Assembly: GCA_031283385.1 (NCBI GenBank)
Contig: JAITBW010000018.1
Location: 1-7,718, forward strand
Reading direction: 5' to 3'
DNA length: 7,718 nucleotides
Source of the DNA: Nitrososphaerota archaeon
GTDB lineage: Archaea; Thermoproteota; Bathyarchaeia; Bathyarchaeales; Bathycorpusculaceae
The notes beneath the pieces are model-generated. The model was not told the origin of the DNA, did no database searches, and worked only from the letters and a program-made list of their open reading frames with translations. The translations under genes and the position numbers were made by a program. This document shows, one piece after another, positions 1 to 5,933 of this stretch; the stretch's first letter is position 1, and every line of letters starts with the position of its first letter.

Positions 1-15
1 CAAAAATAAAACCAT

Positions 16-20
16 AGGAG
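16..20 (+). promoter_or_regulatory. Ribosome binding site for eL31
   Basis: AGGAG lies 11 nt upstream of the ATG at 32. It is the only good Shine-Dalgarno match near any candidate start of this gene. The next in-frame ATG (140, residue 37) has only A-rich sequence ahead of it, so this site supports the long form of the protein. A TAG at 15-17 could end an upstream gene (rpl39e would be usual in archaea), but too few bases are present to tell. Confidence 0.6.
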
Positions 21-31
21 AATAACAAATA

Positions 32-508
32 ATGAATAACGCTAACGATGAACAACAAACAACACAAGAAACCGAACTACTAGAAACACCACAAGAAGAA
101 CTCACAACAGAAACAGAAATAATTCCACAAGAAGAAACAATGATAACAGAAGCAGTTGCAGAACCAAAAGGAACTGTAACACAAACTGAAAAAACAAAAC
201 CAAAAAAGAAAGACGATCCAGTACTCGAAGAAAGAATATACACGGTACCTCTACAAAGAGCCCTAGTACGTCCACCAAAAAAACGTGCACCACGAGCGAT
301 GCAACTCCTTAAACTCTTCGTAGCCAGACATATGAAAATGCCCTTAACAATCACAGAAGAAGACGAAGAACTGCCGCATCTAATAATAACGCCAAAAGTC
401 AACGAAAAAATCTGGAGCAGAGGCATAGAAAAACCACCACGCAAAATCCGTGTCCGCGTAACCAAAGACAAAAACGACGACGTCACCGTGTACTTGGCAG
501 AAGCCTAA
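32..508 (+). CDS. rpl31e: Large ribosomal subunit protein eL31 (L31e) with acidic N-terminal extension
   Basis: This is a component of the archaeal/eukaryotic large ribosomal subunit, located near the peptide exit tunnel in known structures. The L31e core occupies about residues 64-158 of 158: it begins with LEERIYTVPLQRAL, continues through a basic stretch (PPKKRAPRAM) and a helix (LLKLFVARHMK), and ends in the IWSRGIEKPPRKIRVRV segment and the VTVYLAEA tail. The first 60 residues are not part of the family core. They are low-complexity, with about 13 Glu, 13 Thr and 6 Gln, no Lys or Arg before residue 46, and then a Lys-rich linker (KTKPKKK). Archaeal L31e proteins are usually about 80-100 residues, so this one is clearly extended. 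The start at 32 is favoured by AGGAG at 16-20. Gene order with aIF6, eL20, PfdA and FtsY downstream matches the archaeal convention. The family call is secure; the role of the extension is unknown. Confidence 0.93.
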   Translation: MNNANDEQQTTQETELLETPQEELTTETEIIPQEETMITEAVAEPKGTVTQTEKTKPKKKDDPVLEERIYTVPLQRALVRPPKKRAPRAMQLLKLFVARHMKMPLTITEEDEELPHLIITPKVNEKIWSRGIEKPPRKIRVRVTKDKNDDVTVYLAEA

Positions 509-548
509 ATACACAACCTTATTTTAACACAAAAAGCAAATAAATAAA

Positions 549-571
549 TTTTTAAACGGCTCAAATTTTTT
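549..571 (+). terminator. T-run terminator candidate after eL31
   Basis: Two T-runs, five T at 549-553 and six T at 566-571, lie 40-63 nt after the eL31 stop codon. Archaeal RNA polymerase commonly terminates at oligo-T tracts on the non-template strand without needing a hairpin. This is consistent with eL31 being transcribed separately from aIF6, but it is only a composition-based call. Confidence 0.35.
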
Positions 572-603
572 CATTAATCAAACTACACTATTCAAGTTAC
601 CCA

Positions 604-619
604 AGTTTTCCTGAAAACT
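604..619. repeat. Short perfect inverted repeat in the eL31-aIF6 gap
   Basis: AGTTTTC at 604-610 is mirrored exactly by GAAAACT at 613-619 with two bases between. It sits between the T-runs that may end eL31 transcription and the first TATA-like element ahead of aIF6. It could be an operator-like dyad or a small hairpin (6 bp stem, 4 nt loop). A 6-base direct repeat CAAGTT (593-598 and 602-607) overlaps its left arm. Short AT-rich dyads arise by chance, so function is unproven. Confidence 0.3.
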
Positions 620-621
620 CT

Positions 622-636
622 GCGAAGGTTTAAATG
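622..636 (+). promoter_or_regulatory. Possible BRE/TATA element for the aIF6 operon
   Basis: A purine-rich GCGAAGG (622-628) is followed directly by TTTAAAT (629-635), resembling an archaeal BRE plus TATA box. Transcription would start about 25 nt downstream, giving a leader of roughly 90 nt before the TTG at 751. A competing candidate lies at 691-704, where CAATA-GAAA-TATTG is also a perfect 5-bp stem with a GAAA loop and is closer to the gene. Neither can be confirmed by eye. Confidence 0.25.
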
Positions 637-750
637 TGAAATATGGGAATTTACAACTTGATATGTGAGCGAAAAATTTGCATTACTTATCAATAGAAAT
701 ATTGTACATACTTTGCAATTTCACGCTTACAATTTAGGATTGAAAAGCCC

Positions 751-1431
751 TTGACTGTTTACTTATCAAGCATCATTGGAAGCCCAAGTATAGGCGTGTA
801 CTCTCTTGCAACAGAAAGCATAGTAATGATTCCACGTATGACACCCAAACAAAAAGCACAAGAATACGCTGAATGGCTAAAAACAAAACTAGTATATACA
901 ACCATTAGTGGCTCCGTATTAATCGGTGCCCTAGTATGTGCGAACTCTAACGGTATGCTGCTTCCTAACTCTGTTAAAGATGAAGAATTAACTGAAATTC
1001 GAAACGCATTCGATGGAACAATAACTATTATGGAAACCAAAAAAACAGCTTATGGAAATATAGTCTTAGCAAACGACAAAGGGGCTATAGCTGATCCTCG
1101 AATAAAAGAGGATGACATTAAAAAAATTTCTGAAACTCTGGGTGTAGAAGTACTGCAAACAGAAATCGCTGGATTGCAATACGTTGGATCTTTAGCAACT
1201 GTTACAAATAAAGGCGTGCTTGCTCACCCGTTATTAAAAGATGAAGAACGCAAAATTTTAGAACAAGCTTTCAAAGTACCCGTTGATGTCGGTACAATTA
1301 ATTGCGGTATACCTTACGTCGGTACAGGTTTACTTGCAAATACTCATGGTGCTGTTGCTGGTTCTATGACAACTGGACCCGAGATGTTTATAATTGGGAA
1401 TGCAGTGGATGTTCTGCAGGAAGTAGAATAA
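751..1431 (+). CDS. eif6: Translation initiation factor 6 (aIF6)
   Basis: aIF6 is the archaeal orthologue of eIF6. It binds the large ribosomal subunit and prevents premature joining with the small subunit; in eukaryotes it also acts in 60S biogenesis. The 226-residue product has the normal family length and the repeated strand-helix units of the pentein fold. Repeats of the type LVCANSNGMLLPN (about 61-73), IVLANDKGAIADP (about 104-116), ATVTNKGVLAHP (about 149-160) and LLANTHGAVAG (about 194-204), each followed by an acidic helix, are diagnostic. The start is TTG at 751. An in-frame stop at 694-696 and the lack of any in-frame ATG upstream leave TTG as the best choice, and the first residues (TVYLSSIIGSPSIGVYS) align with the family N-terminus. 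The AGG at 736-738 is a weak binding site. The gene leads a compact operon, since the next gene begins at the base after its stop codon. Confidence 0.95.
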   Translation: MTVYLSSIIGSPSIGVYSLATESIVMIPRMTPKQKAQEYAEWLKTKLVYTTISGSVLIGALVCANSNGMLLPNSVKDEELTEIRNAFDGTITIMETKKTAYGNIVLANDKGAIADPRIKEDDIKKISETLGVEVLQTEIAGLQYVGSLATVTNKGVLAHPLLKDEERKILEQAFKVPVDVGTINCGIPYVGTGLLANTHGAVAGSMTTGPEMFIIGNAVDVLQEVE

Positions 1432-1659
1432 ATGAAGGTTTTCAGAGTAACAGGCGAAATAAACAAGCCAAACTTAGCAACACCATTTTCCAAAGAAATA
1501 ATCGCAGATAAAAAAGAGCATGCTGTAGAAAAGGTCTACACCGAAATAGGCAGCAAACACAGAGTGAAAAGATTCCAAATAAAAATTGAAGCCGCAACAG
1601 AAGTTCCAACAGACCAAATTGAAAATGAGATCCTTAAGAAAATAGTTCTTGGGGAGTAA
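1432..1659 (+). CDS. rpl18a: Large ribosomal subunit protein eL20 (LX / L18Ae)
   Basis: This is a small archaeal ribosomal protein of the L18Ae/LX family, located on the large subunit. At 75 residues it has the usual archaeal size, equal to half of the eukaryotic L18A protein. It starts MKVFRVTGEI and contains the family's EHAVEKVYTEIGSKHRVKR segment (about residues 29-47) followed by an IKIEAATEV strand. The ATG follows the aIF6 stop codon with no gap, and the AGGAAG within the end of aIF6 (1418-1423) may serve as the binding site, implying coupled translation. Its place between aIF6 and prefoldin alpha is the standard archaeal arrangement and supports the call, which on a short sequence alone would be weaker. 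Confidence 0.92.
   Translation: MKVFRVTGEINKPNLATPFSKEIIADKKEHAVEKVYTEIGSKHRVKRFQIKIEAATEVPTDQIENEILKKIVLGE
1651..1656 (+). promoter_or_regulatory. Ribosome binding site fixing the TTG start of pfdA
   Basis: GGGGAG, inside the last codons of eL20, ends 5 nt before the TTG at 1662. There is no in-frame ATG before residue 18, and the coiled coil begins at residue 8 or so, so the motif argues for the TTG start. Confidence 0.6.
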
Positions 1660-1661
1660 CC

Positions 1662-2102
1662 TTGGCAACTGCAGGTAGTCACGAAGAAGAACTACGAAAA
1701 TTAAGTGTTGAAATGCGATACTTGGAACAAACAGCTACGGCACTACAGCAGCGGATCAGTATGGTAAATGCTACATTAACTGACTTAGCATATGCTAACG
1801 CAACTCTAGACGGTATAGAAAAAGAGCAAGAAAATGCTGAAATGATCGTGCCTATAGGTGGTAGCTCTTATGTACAAGTGAAACTTGTTAATCCTGATAA
1901 GGTAATCGTTGGGCTAGGTGCTGGTGTTTCTGTAGAAAAAACATTAACAGACACCAAAACGACACTTAAAGAACGTCTAGAAGAGCTTGAAAAAACTTTG
2001 CAATCTGCCCAAACACAATTTAATCAAGTTGCTGAACGCATAAATTCTGGTCAAAAAAGAATAGAAAGTTTACTTGCCCACGTAAGACAAGGGAACGCTT
2101 AA
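1662..2102 (+). CDS. pfdA: Prefoldin subunit alpha
   Basis: PfdA is the alpha subunit of the archaeal prefoldin hexamer (two alpha, four beta), a cytosolic ATP-independent chaperone that holds unfolded proteins and passes them to the thermosome. The 146-residue product is of family length. It shows an N-terminal coiled-coil helix (about 8-58, rich in Glu, Leu and Gln), a central beta-hairpin region containing IVPIGGSSYVQVKL and VIVGLGAGVSVEKT (about 62-93), and a C-terminal coiled-coil helix (about 95-143). The IVPIGG...VxVGLGAGxSVEK pattern is characteristic of prefoldin alpha. The start is TTG at 1662, 2 nt after the eL20 stop codon, with GGGGAG at 1651-1656. Its partner prefoldin beta is not in the window; it usually lies elsewhere. 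Confidence 0.95.
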   Translation: MATAGSHEEELRKLSVEMRYLEQTATALQQRISMVNATLTDLAYANATLDGIEKEQENAEMIVPIGGSSYVQVKLVNPDKVIVGLGAGVSVEKTLTDTKTTLKERLEELEKTLQSAQTQFNQVAERINSGQKRIESLLAHVRQGNA

Positions 2103-2106
2103 CTGC

Positions 2107-3012
2107 ATGTTTGAAAAGCTCAAGTCAGGCTTTAAAGGGTTAGTTACAAAAGTAACAACAACTGAACTTAAAGCTGATAATCTCGCACCTGTTTTATTTG
2201 ATTTCAAAATGAATCTAGCAGAAAACGATGTGGCGTTTCCAGTTGCCGATAAAATCTGTGATGAACTGGAAAAACGTCTCTCAGGGTCATCAATTAAACG
2301 TTTTAATGATCGTAAAGAACTTGTAGAAAATAACCTGAGACAGGTACTGCTTGAAATTCTAGAAACAGATGATCGTATTGATCTGTTGGAAAAAATTTCT
2401 GAAAAACGCGAAAAAGCCGAACCGTTCGTATTAATGTTTGTAGGAATAAATGGTACAGGAAAAACAACTACAATAGCCAAAGTTGCACGGTTTTTACAAG
2501 AAAAAAGGTACTCTGTAGTTCTAGCAGGCGCAGATACTTATCGTGCCGGCTCAATAGAGCAGCTTGAAGAACACGCACGTCGATTAGGCATACGAGTAAT
2601 TAAACACACATATGGTGCTGATCCCGCTGCTGTAGCTTTTGACACTATTAACCACGCTAAGGCTCATGGAATAAATGTTGTTTTAATAGATACAGCTGGA
2701 AGAATGCAAACCAACCAGAATCTTATGAATGAACTCGTCAAAGTCAAGCGCGTCGTAAAACCTGACTTAGTAATCTTTACTGTCGACTCTTTAATCGGTA
2801 ATGACGCAGTTATGCAGGCAGAAGAATTCAACAAAACAATAGGTATCGATGCAACTATATTAACTAAAGTTGATGCTGACGTCAAAGGTGGCTCATCATT
2901 AAGTGTAACATATGTCACACAAAAACCCATCCTGTTCATAGGCGTAGGTCAAACGTATAAAGACATAGAACCATTTGATCCAGAAAAGTTCGTCAAAATG
3001 ATTCTACGATAA
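2107..3012 (+). CDS. ftsY: Signal recognition particle receptor FtsY
   Basis: FtsY is the SRP receptor GTPase. It pairs with the Ffh/SRP54-signal peptide-ribosome complex at the cytoplasmic membrane and releases the ribosome to the Sec translocon when both GTPases hydrolyse GTP. The 301 residues hold the helical N domain (about 20-100) and the NG GTPase domain: P-loop GINGTGKTTT (113-122), the I-box region DTYRAGSIEQLEEHARRLG (143-161), DTAGRMQTN (195-203), the base-specificity motif TKVDADVKGG (253-262), and the closing FIGVGQTYKDIEPFDPEKFV (277-296). The long acidic A domain of bacterial FtsY is absent, as usual in archaea; only a short amphipathic start (MFEKLKSGFKGLVTKV) precedes the N domain. 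It begins 4 nt after pfdA. AAGGGA at 2089-2094 is a rather distant binding site, 12 nt away. All catalytic motifs look intact. Confidence 0.97.
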   Translation: MFEKLKSGFKGLVTKVTTTELKADNLAPVLFDFKMNLAENDVAFPVADKICDELEKRLSGSSIKRFNDRKELVENNLRQVLLEILETDDRIDLLEKISEKREKAEPFVLMFVGINGTGKTTTIAKVARFLQEKRYSVVLAGADTYRAGSIEQLEEHARRLGIRVIKHTYGADPAAVAFDTINHAKAHGINVVLIDTAGRMQTNQNLMNELVKVKRVVKPDLVIFTVDSLIGNDAVMQAEEFNKTIGIDATILTKVDADVKGGSSLSVTYVTQKPILFIGVGQTYKDIEPFDPEKFVKMILR

Positions 3013-3014
3013 CC

Positions 3015-3034
3015 TCTTTTTTAAAAATTTTATT
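3015..3034 (+). terminator. T-rich terminator after ftsY
   Basis: Immediately after the ftsY stop codon comes a six-T run (3017-3022), an A-run and further T-rich sequence to 3034, in a palindrome-like TTTTTAAAAA context. This suits archaeal oligo-T termination of the + strand operon before it meets the convergent hydrogenase operon. Confidence 0.45.
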
Positions 3035-3150
3035 TATACCCTTTGTGTTTGCTGAAAAGTTAAAGATATTTACAAAACGGAGTCTTTTTGTAAATCTGTT
3101 GTTTATAGTGTTTAGTTGGGAAATGTCCTGTAGTAGTAACTTTGTTAAAT

Positions 3151-3160
3151 ATGTAAAAAT
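3151..3160 (-). terminator. Weak T-run after hoxH on the minus strand
   Basis: On the minus strand a run of five T (3155-3159) falls about 34 nt past the hoxH stop codon, with a four-T run (3184-3187) just before it. These are the only candidates for ending the hydrogenase transcript in the 180-nt convergent gap. The remainder of 3013-3192 shows no convincing gene. Confidence 0.2.
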
Positions 3161-3192
3161 GAGAGATGTTTATATTAACAATGAAAAGATGG

Positions 3193-4665
3193 TTATCTGC
3201 TTTGTCGGTCTAGCAGTGTTCCTTTTGTGTCAAAAAGTTTAATGTCTAATGTCATTTGACCAACTGCATGAGTTGCGCAACTTAGACATGGATCAAATGC
3301 GCGGATAACTGCTTCAACGCGGTTAAGCATGCCTTCTTGTAATTGTTGTGTTTTTACGTATTTTTTTGCCACTTGTGTTATTGCCTTGTTATATGCAATA
3401 TTATTGTGTTCTGTTGCTATTATCATATTGTTCCAAGTAATCATGCCTTCTGTGTCAACTTTGTAGTGGTGAATTAATGTCCCTCTTGGTGCTTCTGCTA
3501 TGCCTACGCCTTCGTAATTGTTTACCATGGCTCTTGAGGTTACATTTTCTGACAAGATTTCTGGGTCTTCTAATAGTTTTTTAGCGTTTTCAATGCAGAA
3601 TAGTGTTTCAATTAGTCTTGCATAATGGTAGTGGAATGTGCTATGTACTATGCCATTTTTGCCAAGTTTTTTAAATTCTTTAATCTCTTCATCAGCTAGA
3701 GGTGTACCACAGTGTGAGGCAACATTTAATCTTGCTAATGGTCCAACGCGATATGCCCCATCTGTGTAGCCTGCTTTTTTAAAGTATGGAAACTTCATAA
3801 AAGTGTATGGCTCAACTGCTTCTCCTATGTATTCTTGATATTTTAGAGCATCTGTGCATTCAGCTACAGCGTTTCCATCTTTATCCATTATCCGTAGTTT
3901 ACCATCATAGTGTTCTAAGCCACCGTCAGAGTTAACTAACCCCATATAGTACGATGGGAAATTACCGAAATTTTCCACTTCATCCTCAAAATTATTAACT
4001 ATCTGTTTAAACATAGTCAAAGTGTTTTTTGTAATCTCTGAAGCTTTTGGTAATTCACCCTGCAAATACTCTACACGCTCACGCGTTAACGGCCACTTTA
4101 CACCGCCAGGCTGTACCCATTCGCTTGAATGAACTCGTTTGCCTGCGACTTTTTCAATTATCTCTTGACCAAACCGTCGCAGTTTAACGCCTTGCACTGC
4201 AAAATCTGGATGTTTCTCAATTAAGCCAAAAACGTTACGTTTCGCTGGATCTGAGTCAAAGCCAAATAGCAAATCTGGCGAGGATAAGTGGAAAAAGTTT
4301 AATGCATGAGATTGTATCAATTGACCCATATGCATTAAACGTCTCAACATAACTGCCGTTTTAGGCGGAGTCACACCAACTATGGCATCACAGGCCTTAG
4401 CAGATGCAAGTATATGACTTACCGGACAGATACCGCATGATCTGCTAGTTATTGCTGGCATTTCATAATACGGTCTGCCTTCCGTAAATTTTTCAAAACC
4501 ACGAAAATCCGTAACTTTAAACAACGCCTCTTTTACACTATTATCCTCATTTAACAAAATATCTATCTGAGCGTGACCTTCAATCCGCGTAACAGGATTT
4601 ATAACAATTTTCTTCTCAAACACTTTACTATTACTGATACTACTGCTATTATCATTATTATCCAT
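3193..4665 (-). CDS. hoxH: [NiFe] hydrogenase large subunit, Hox type (group 3d)
   Basis: HoxH is the catalytic subunit of the cytoplasmic bidirectional NAD(P)-linked hydrogenase; it binds the Ni-Fe(CN)2CO centre and cleaves or makes H2. The 490 residues include NPVTRIEGH (23-31, with the conserved Glu29), the first nickel motif RSCGICPVSH (75-84; Cys77 and Cys80) and the second, DPCLSCATH (458-466; Cys460 and Cys463), so all four Ni ligands are present. The sequence runs 24 residues beyond His466 (AVGQMTLDIK onward), the C-terminal peptide normally removed by a maturation endopeptidase. Length and the DPCLSCATH-AVGQM ending fit HoxH. The first 15 residues are Asn/Ser-rich and extra to the family. 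The ATG overlaps the end of hoxY by 8 nt, with GGAGGG at 4677-4682, 11 nt upstream. It is the last gene of the operon. Nearest alternatives are other group 3 large subunits (Mvh, 3b), but the HoxY/U/F neighbours point to 3d. Confidence 0.95.
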   Translation of the reverse strand: MDNNDNSSSISNSKVFEKKIVINPVTRIEGHAQIDILLNEDNSVKEALFKVTDFRGFEKFTEGRPYYEMPAITSRSCGICPVSHILASAKACDAIVGVTPPKTAVMLRRLMHMGQLIQSHALNFFHLSSPDLLFGFDSDPAKRNVFGLIEKHPDFAVQGVKLRRFGQEIIEKVAGKRVHSSEWVQPGGVKWPLTRERVEYLQGELPKASEITKNTLTMFKQIVNNFEDEVENFGNFPSYYMGLVNSDGGLEHYDGKLRIMDKDGNAVAECTDALKYQEYIGEAVEPYTFMKFPYFKKAGYTDGAYRVGPLARLNVASHCGTPLADEEIKEFKKLGKNGIVHSTFHYHYARLIETLFCIENAKKLLEDPEILSENVTSRAMVNNYEGVGIAEAPRGTLIHHYKVDTEGMITWNNMIIATEHNNIAYNKAITQVAKKYVKTQQLQEGMLNRVEAVIRAFDPCLSCATHAVGQMTLDIKLFDTKGTLLDRQSR

Positions 4666-5224
4666 ATTTTGCTTTGCCCTCCATGTTAGGTGTCTTGCCT
4701 GCTAATAATTCCGTTAACACATAATTTATCAAATCTGCTGACGGTGGACAACCTGGAATGTAGAAGTCAACTTTAACAATTTCATGCAACGGCTTTGTTT
4801 TAATAAGCAATTTAGGAACCATATTTGGTATTGCAGCCTGTAAATCCTCTGGCGACTTGTAGGCTCGCTCTAACACTTCTTTATCACTATTTTCCCATGA
4901 ATTCCTTAAAGCGGTAACATTGCCTGTAACAGCGCAGTCGCCAAGCGAGATAAGTACACGTGACTTTGTTCTCGCATCTTTTAGTACCTCAAGCTGCTCA
5001 TCGTTTGCAACAGAGCCTTCAATAAGTGTTACATCAACATTTTCAGGAAACTCTTTAACATCCACTAATGGACTGTAGACCACCTGAATTTGCTTAGCCA
5101 AATCCACTATTTTTTCATCCTGATCTAAAAACGACATGTGACAACCCGCACAACCACTTAACCAAACAGTTGCCACCCTTACTTTACTACTGCTATCCAT
5201 ATTAGCTACTGTAGTACTACTCAT
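4658..5224 (-). CDS. hoxY: [NiFe] hydrogenase small subunit, Hox type
   Basis: HoxY partners HoxH and carries the proximal [4Fe-4S] cluster that takes electrons from the Ni-Fe site to HoxU. The 188-residue length matches HoxY and is far shorter than the three-cluster small subunits of groups 1, 2 or 3c. Four cluster ligands are visible: Cys25 and Cys28 in WLSGCAGCHMSFLDQDE, Cys97 in SLGDCAVTGN, and Cys159 in IPGCPPSADL. The motif with HMSFLDxDE directly after the first cysteine pair is typical of HoxY. The ATG at 5224 overlaps the hoxU stop codon (ATGA, 4 nt) with AAGGAG at 5234-5239, 9 nt upstream. An internal ATG at 5200 (residue 9) would give a form closer to the family N-terminus, but it lacks a clear binding site. 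The Ser/Thr-rich first 16 residues resemble the hoxH leader at DNA level. There is no Tat signal, so the enzyme is cytoplasmic. Confidence 0.94.
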   Translation of the reverse strand: MSSTTVANMDSSSKVRVATVWLSGCAGCHMSFLDQDEKIVDLAKQIQVVYSPLVDVKEFPENVDVTLIEGSVANDEQLEVLKDARTKSRVLISLGDCAVTGNVTALRNSWENSDKEVLERAYKSPEDLQAAIPNMVPKLLIKTKPLHEIVKVDFYIPGCPPSADLINYVLTELLAGKTPNMEGKAKYG

Positions 5225-5931
5225 TTACTATTTCTCCTTGCAGTTATAAATTCAGCTACATCCCGATGTTTAGTTTGAGTAATTGACTCTCCTTCAATAT
5301 ATATAGCTCCAACTGGACAAACTTTGGCACATTTACGACAGCCAGTGCAGCTACATGAGTTACCCCAAGATTCATCTAAGTCCATAATAACTTCGGTATC
5401 TTTACTACGCTTCTTTAAATCTAACGTGTGAACGCCTTCAATTTTATCACAAACACGAACACAACGAGTACAAAGTATGCAACGATTCCTATCTATAACC
5501 AGAAAATCATGAGATGAATCAATAGGTTCCCGTGTAAAATTTCTCTCAAACTCTACATGATTTACTCCTAACTGATTAGCTAACGCCTGCAGCTCACAGT
5601 GATCATTTGCAACACAAACAGCACACATATGAACACGCTCAGCCATAAGCATCTGAATAGTCATTTTACGATAATTCTTCAAACGCTCCGAATTAGTAGT
5701 AACCTCCATACCCAGATTAGCCGGAGTAGCACAAGCTGGAAAAAGCTTAGGCGAACCCGTAACCTCTACTAAACATAAACGACAACCACCATAAGGAGTT
5801 AAACCTTCTAAATCACACAGAGTAGGAATTAAAATGCCATTATCCTTAGCAGCCTTTAAAATAGTTGTACCCTCTGAAACGGAAACTTGAATGCCATCAA
5901 TTTTTAAAGTAATCATAGACTTCTCCGACAT
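5221..5931 (-). CDS. hoxU: Hydrogenase diaphorase iron-sulfur subunit HoxU
   Basis: HoxU is homologous to the N-terminal part of complex I subunit NuoG and wires electrons between HoxY and HoxF. At 236 residues it has the expected HoxU length. Cluster ligands read in order: plant-type [2Fe-2S] at Cys39, Cys50, Cys53 and Cys67 (PTLCDLEGL, YGGCRLC, FPACATP); a His-Cys [4Fe-4S] site at His101, Cys103, Cys106 and Cys112 (HMCAVCVANDHCELQ, where the HxC spacing is like HoxU rather than the Hx3C of NuoG); then two ferredoxin-like [4Fe-4S] sites at Cys151/154/157/161 and Cys195/198/201/205. An extra Cys193 sits beside the last set. The ATG lies 3 nt past the hoxF stop codon, with AAGGAGGA at 5941-5948. 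No molybdopterin domain follows, which excludes NuoG and formate dehydrogenase alpha subunits. Confidence 0.93.
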   Translation of the reverse strand: MSEKSMITLKIDGIQVSVSEGTTILKAAKDNGILIPTLCDLEGLTPYGGCRLCLVEVTGSPKLFPACATPANLGMEVTTNSERLKNYRKMTIQMLMAERVHMCAVCVANDHCELQALANQLGVNHVEFERNFTREPIDSSHDFLVIDRNRCILCTRCVRVCDKIEGVHTLDLKKRSKDTEVIMDLDESWGNSCSCTGCRKCAKVCPVGAIYIEGESITQTKHRDVAEFITARRNSK

Positions 5932-5933
5932 TA

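Noticed and set aside
1..31. End of an upstream rpl39e gene (frame ending KIKP with TAG at 15-17)
   Set aside because: Four residues are too few to support a gene call, although the position would suit the usual archaeal order.
102..293. Leu/Phe-rich, membrane-like open frame antisense to eL31
   Set aside because: It is the antisense shadow of the Glu/Lys-rich coding sequence; GAA and AAA codons read as TTC and TTT on the other strand.
509..750. A tRNA or other structured RNA gene in the eL31-aIF6 gap
   Set aside because: No T-loop GTTCGA-type sequence, acceptor pairing or convincing C/D box pair was found; only short AT-rich inverted repeats are present.
2070..2480. 136-codon frame antisense to the start of ftsY
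   Set aside because: ftsY on the + strand is unambiguous, and the antisense product is Ser/Arg-rich with no recognisable domain.
3045..3242. 65-codon GTG-initiated open frame on the + strand between ftsY and hoxH
   Set aside because: It overlaps the end of hoxH, sits in AT-rich convergent DNA, has no clear ribosome binding site and resembles no family I know; its hydrophobic composition follows from T-rich DNA.
3193..5931. Mvh-type (group 3c) or NAD-dependent formate dehydrogenase assignment
   Set aside because: The small subunit has only one cluster and 188 residues, HoxU has no molybdopterin domain, and HoxF carries the NADH/FMN domains; this fits Hox (3d) better.
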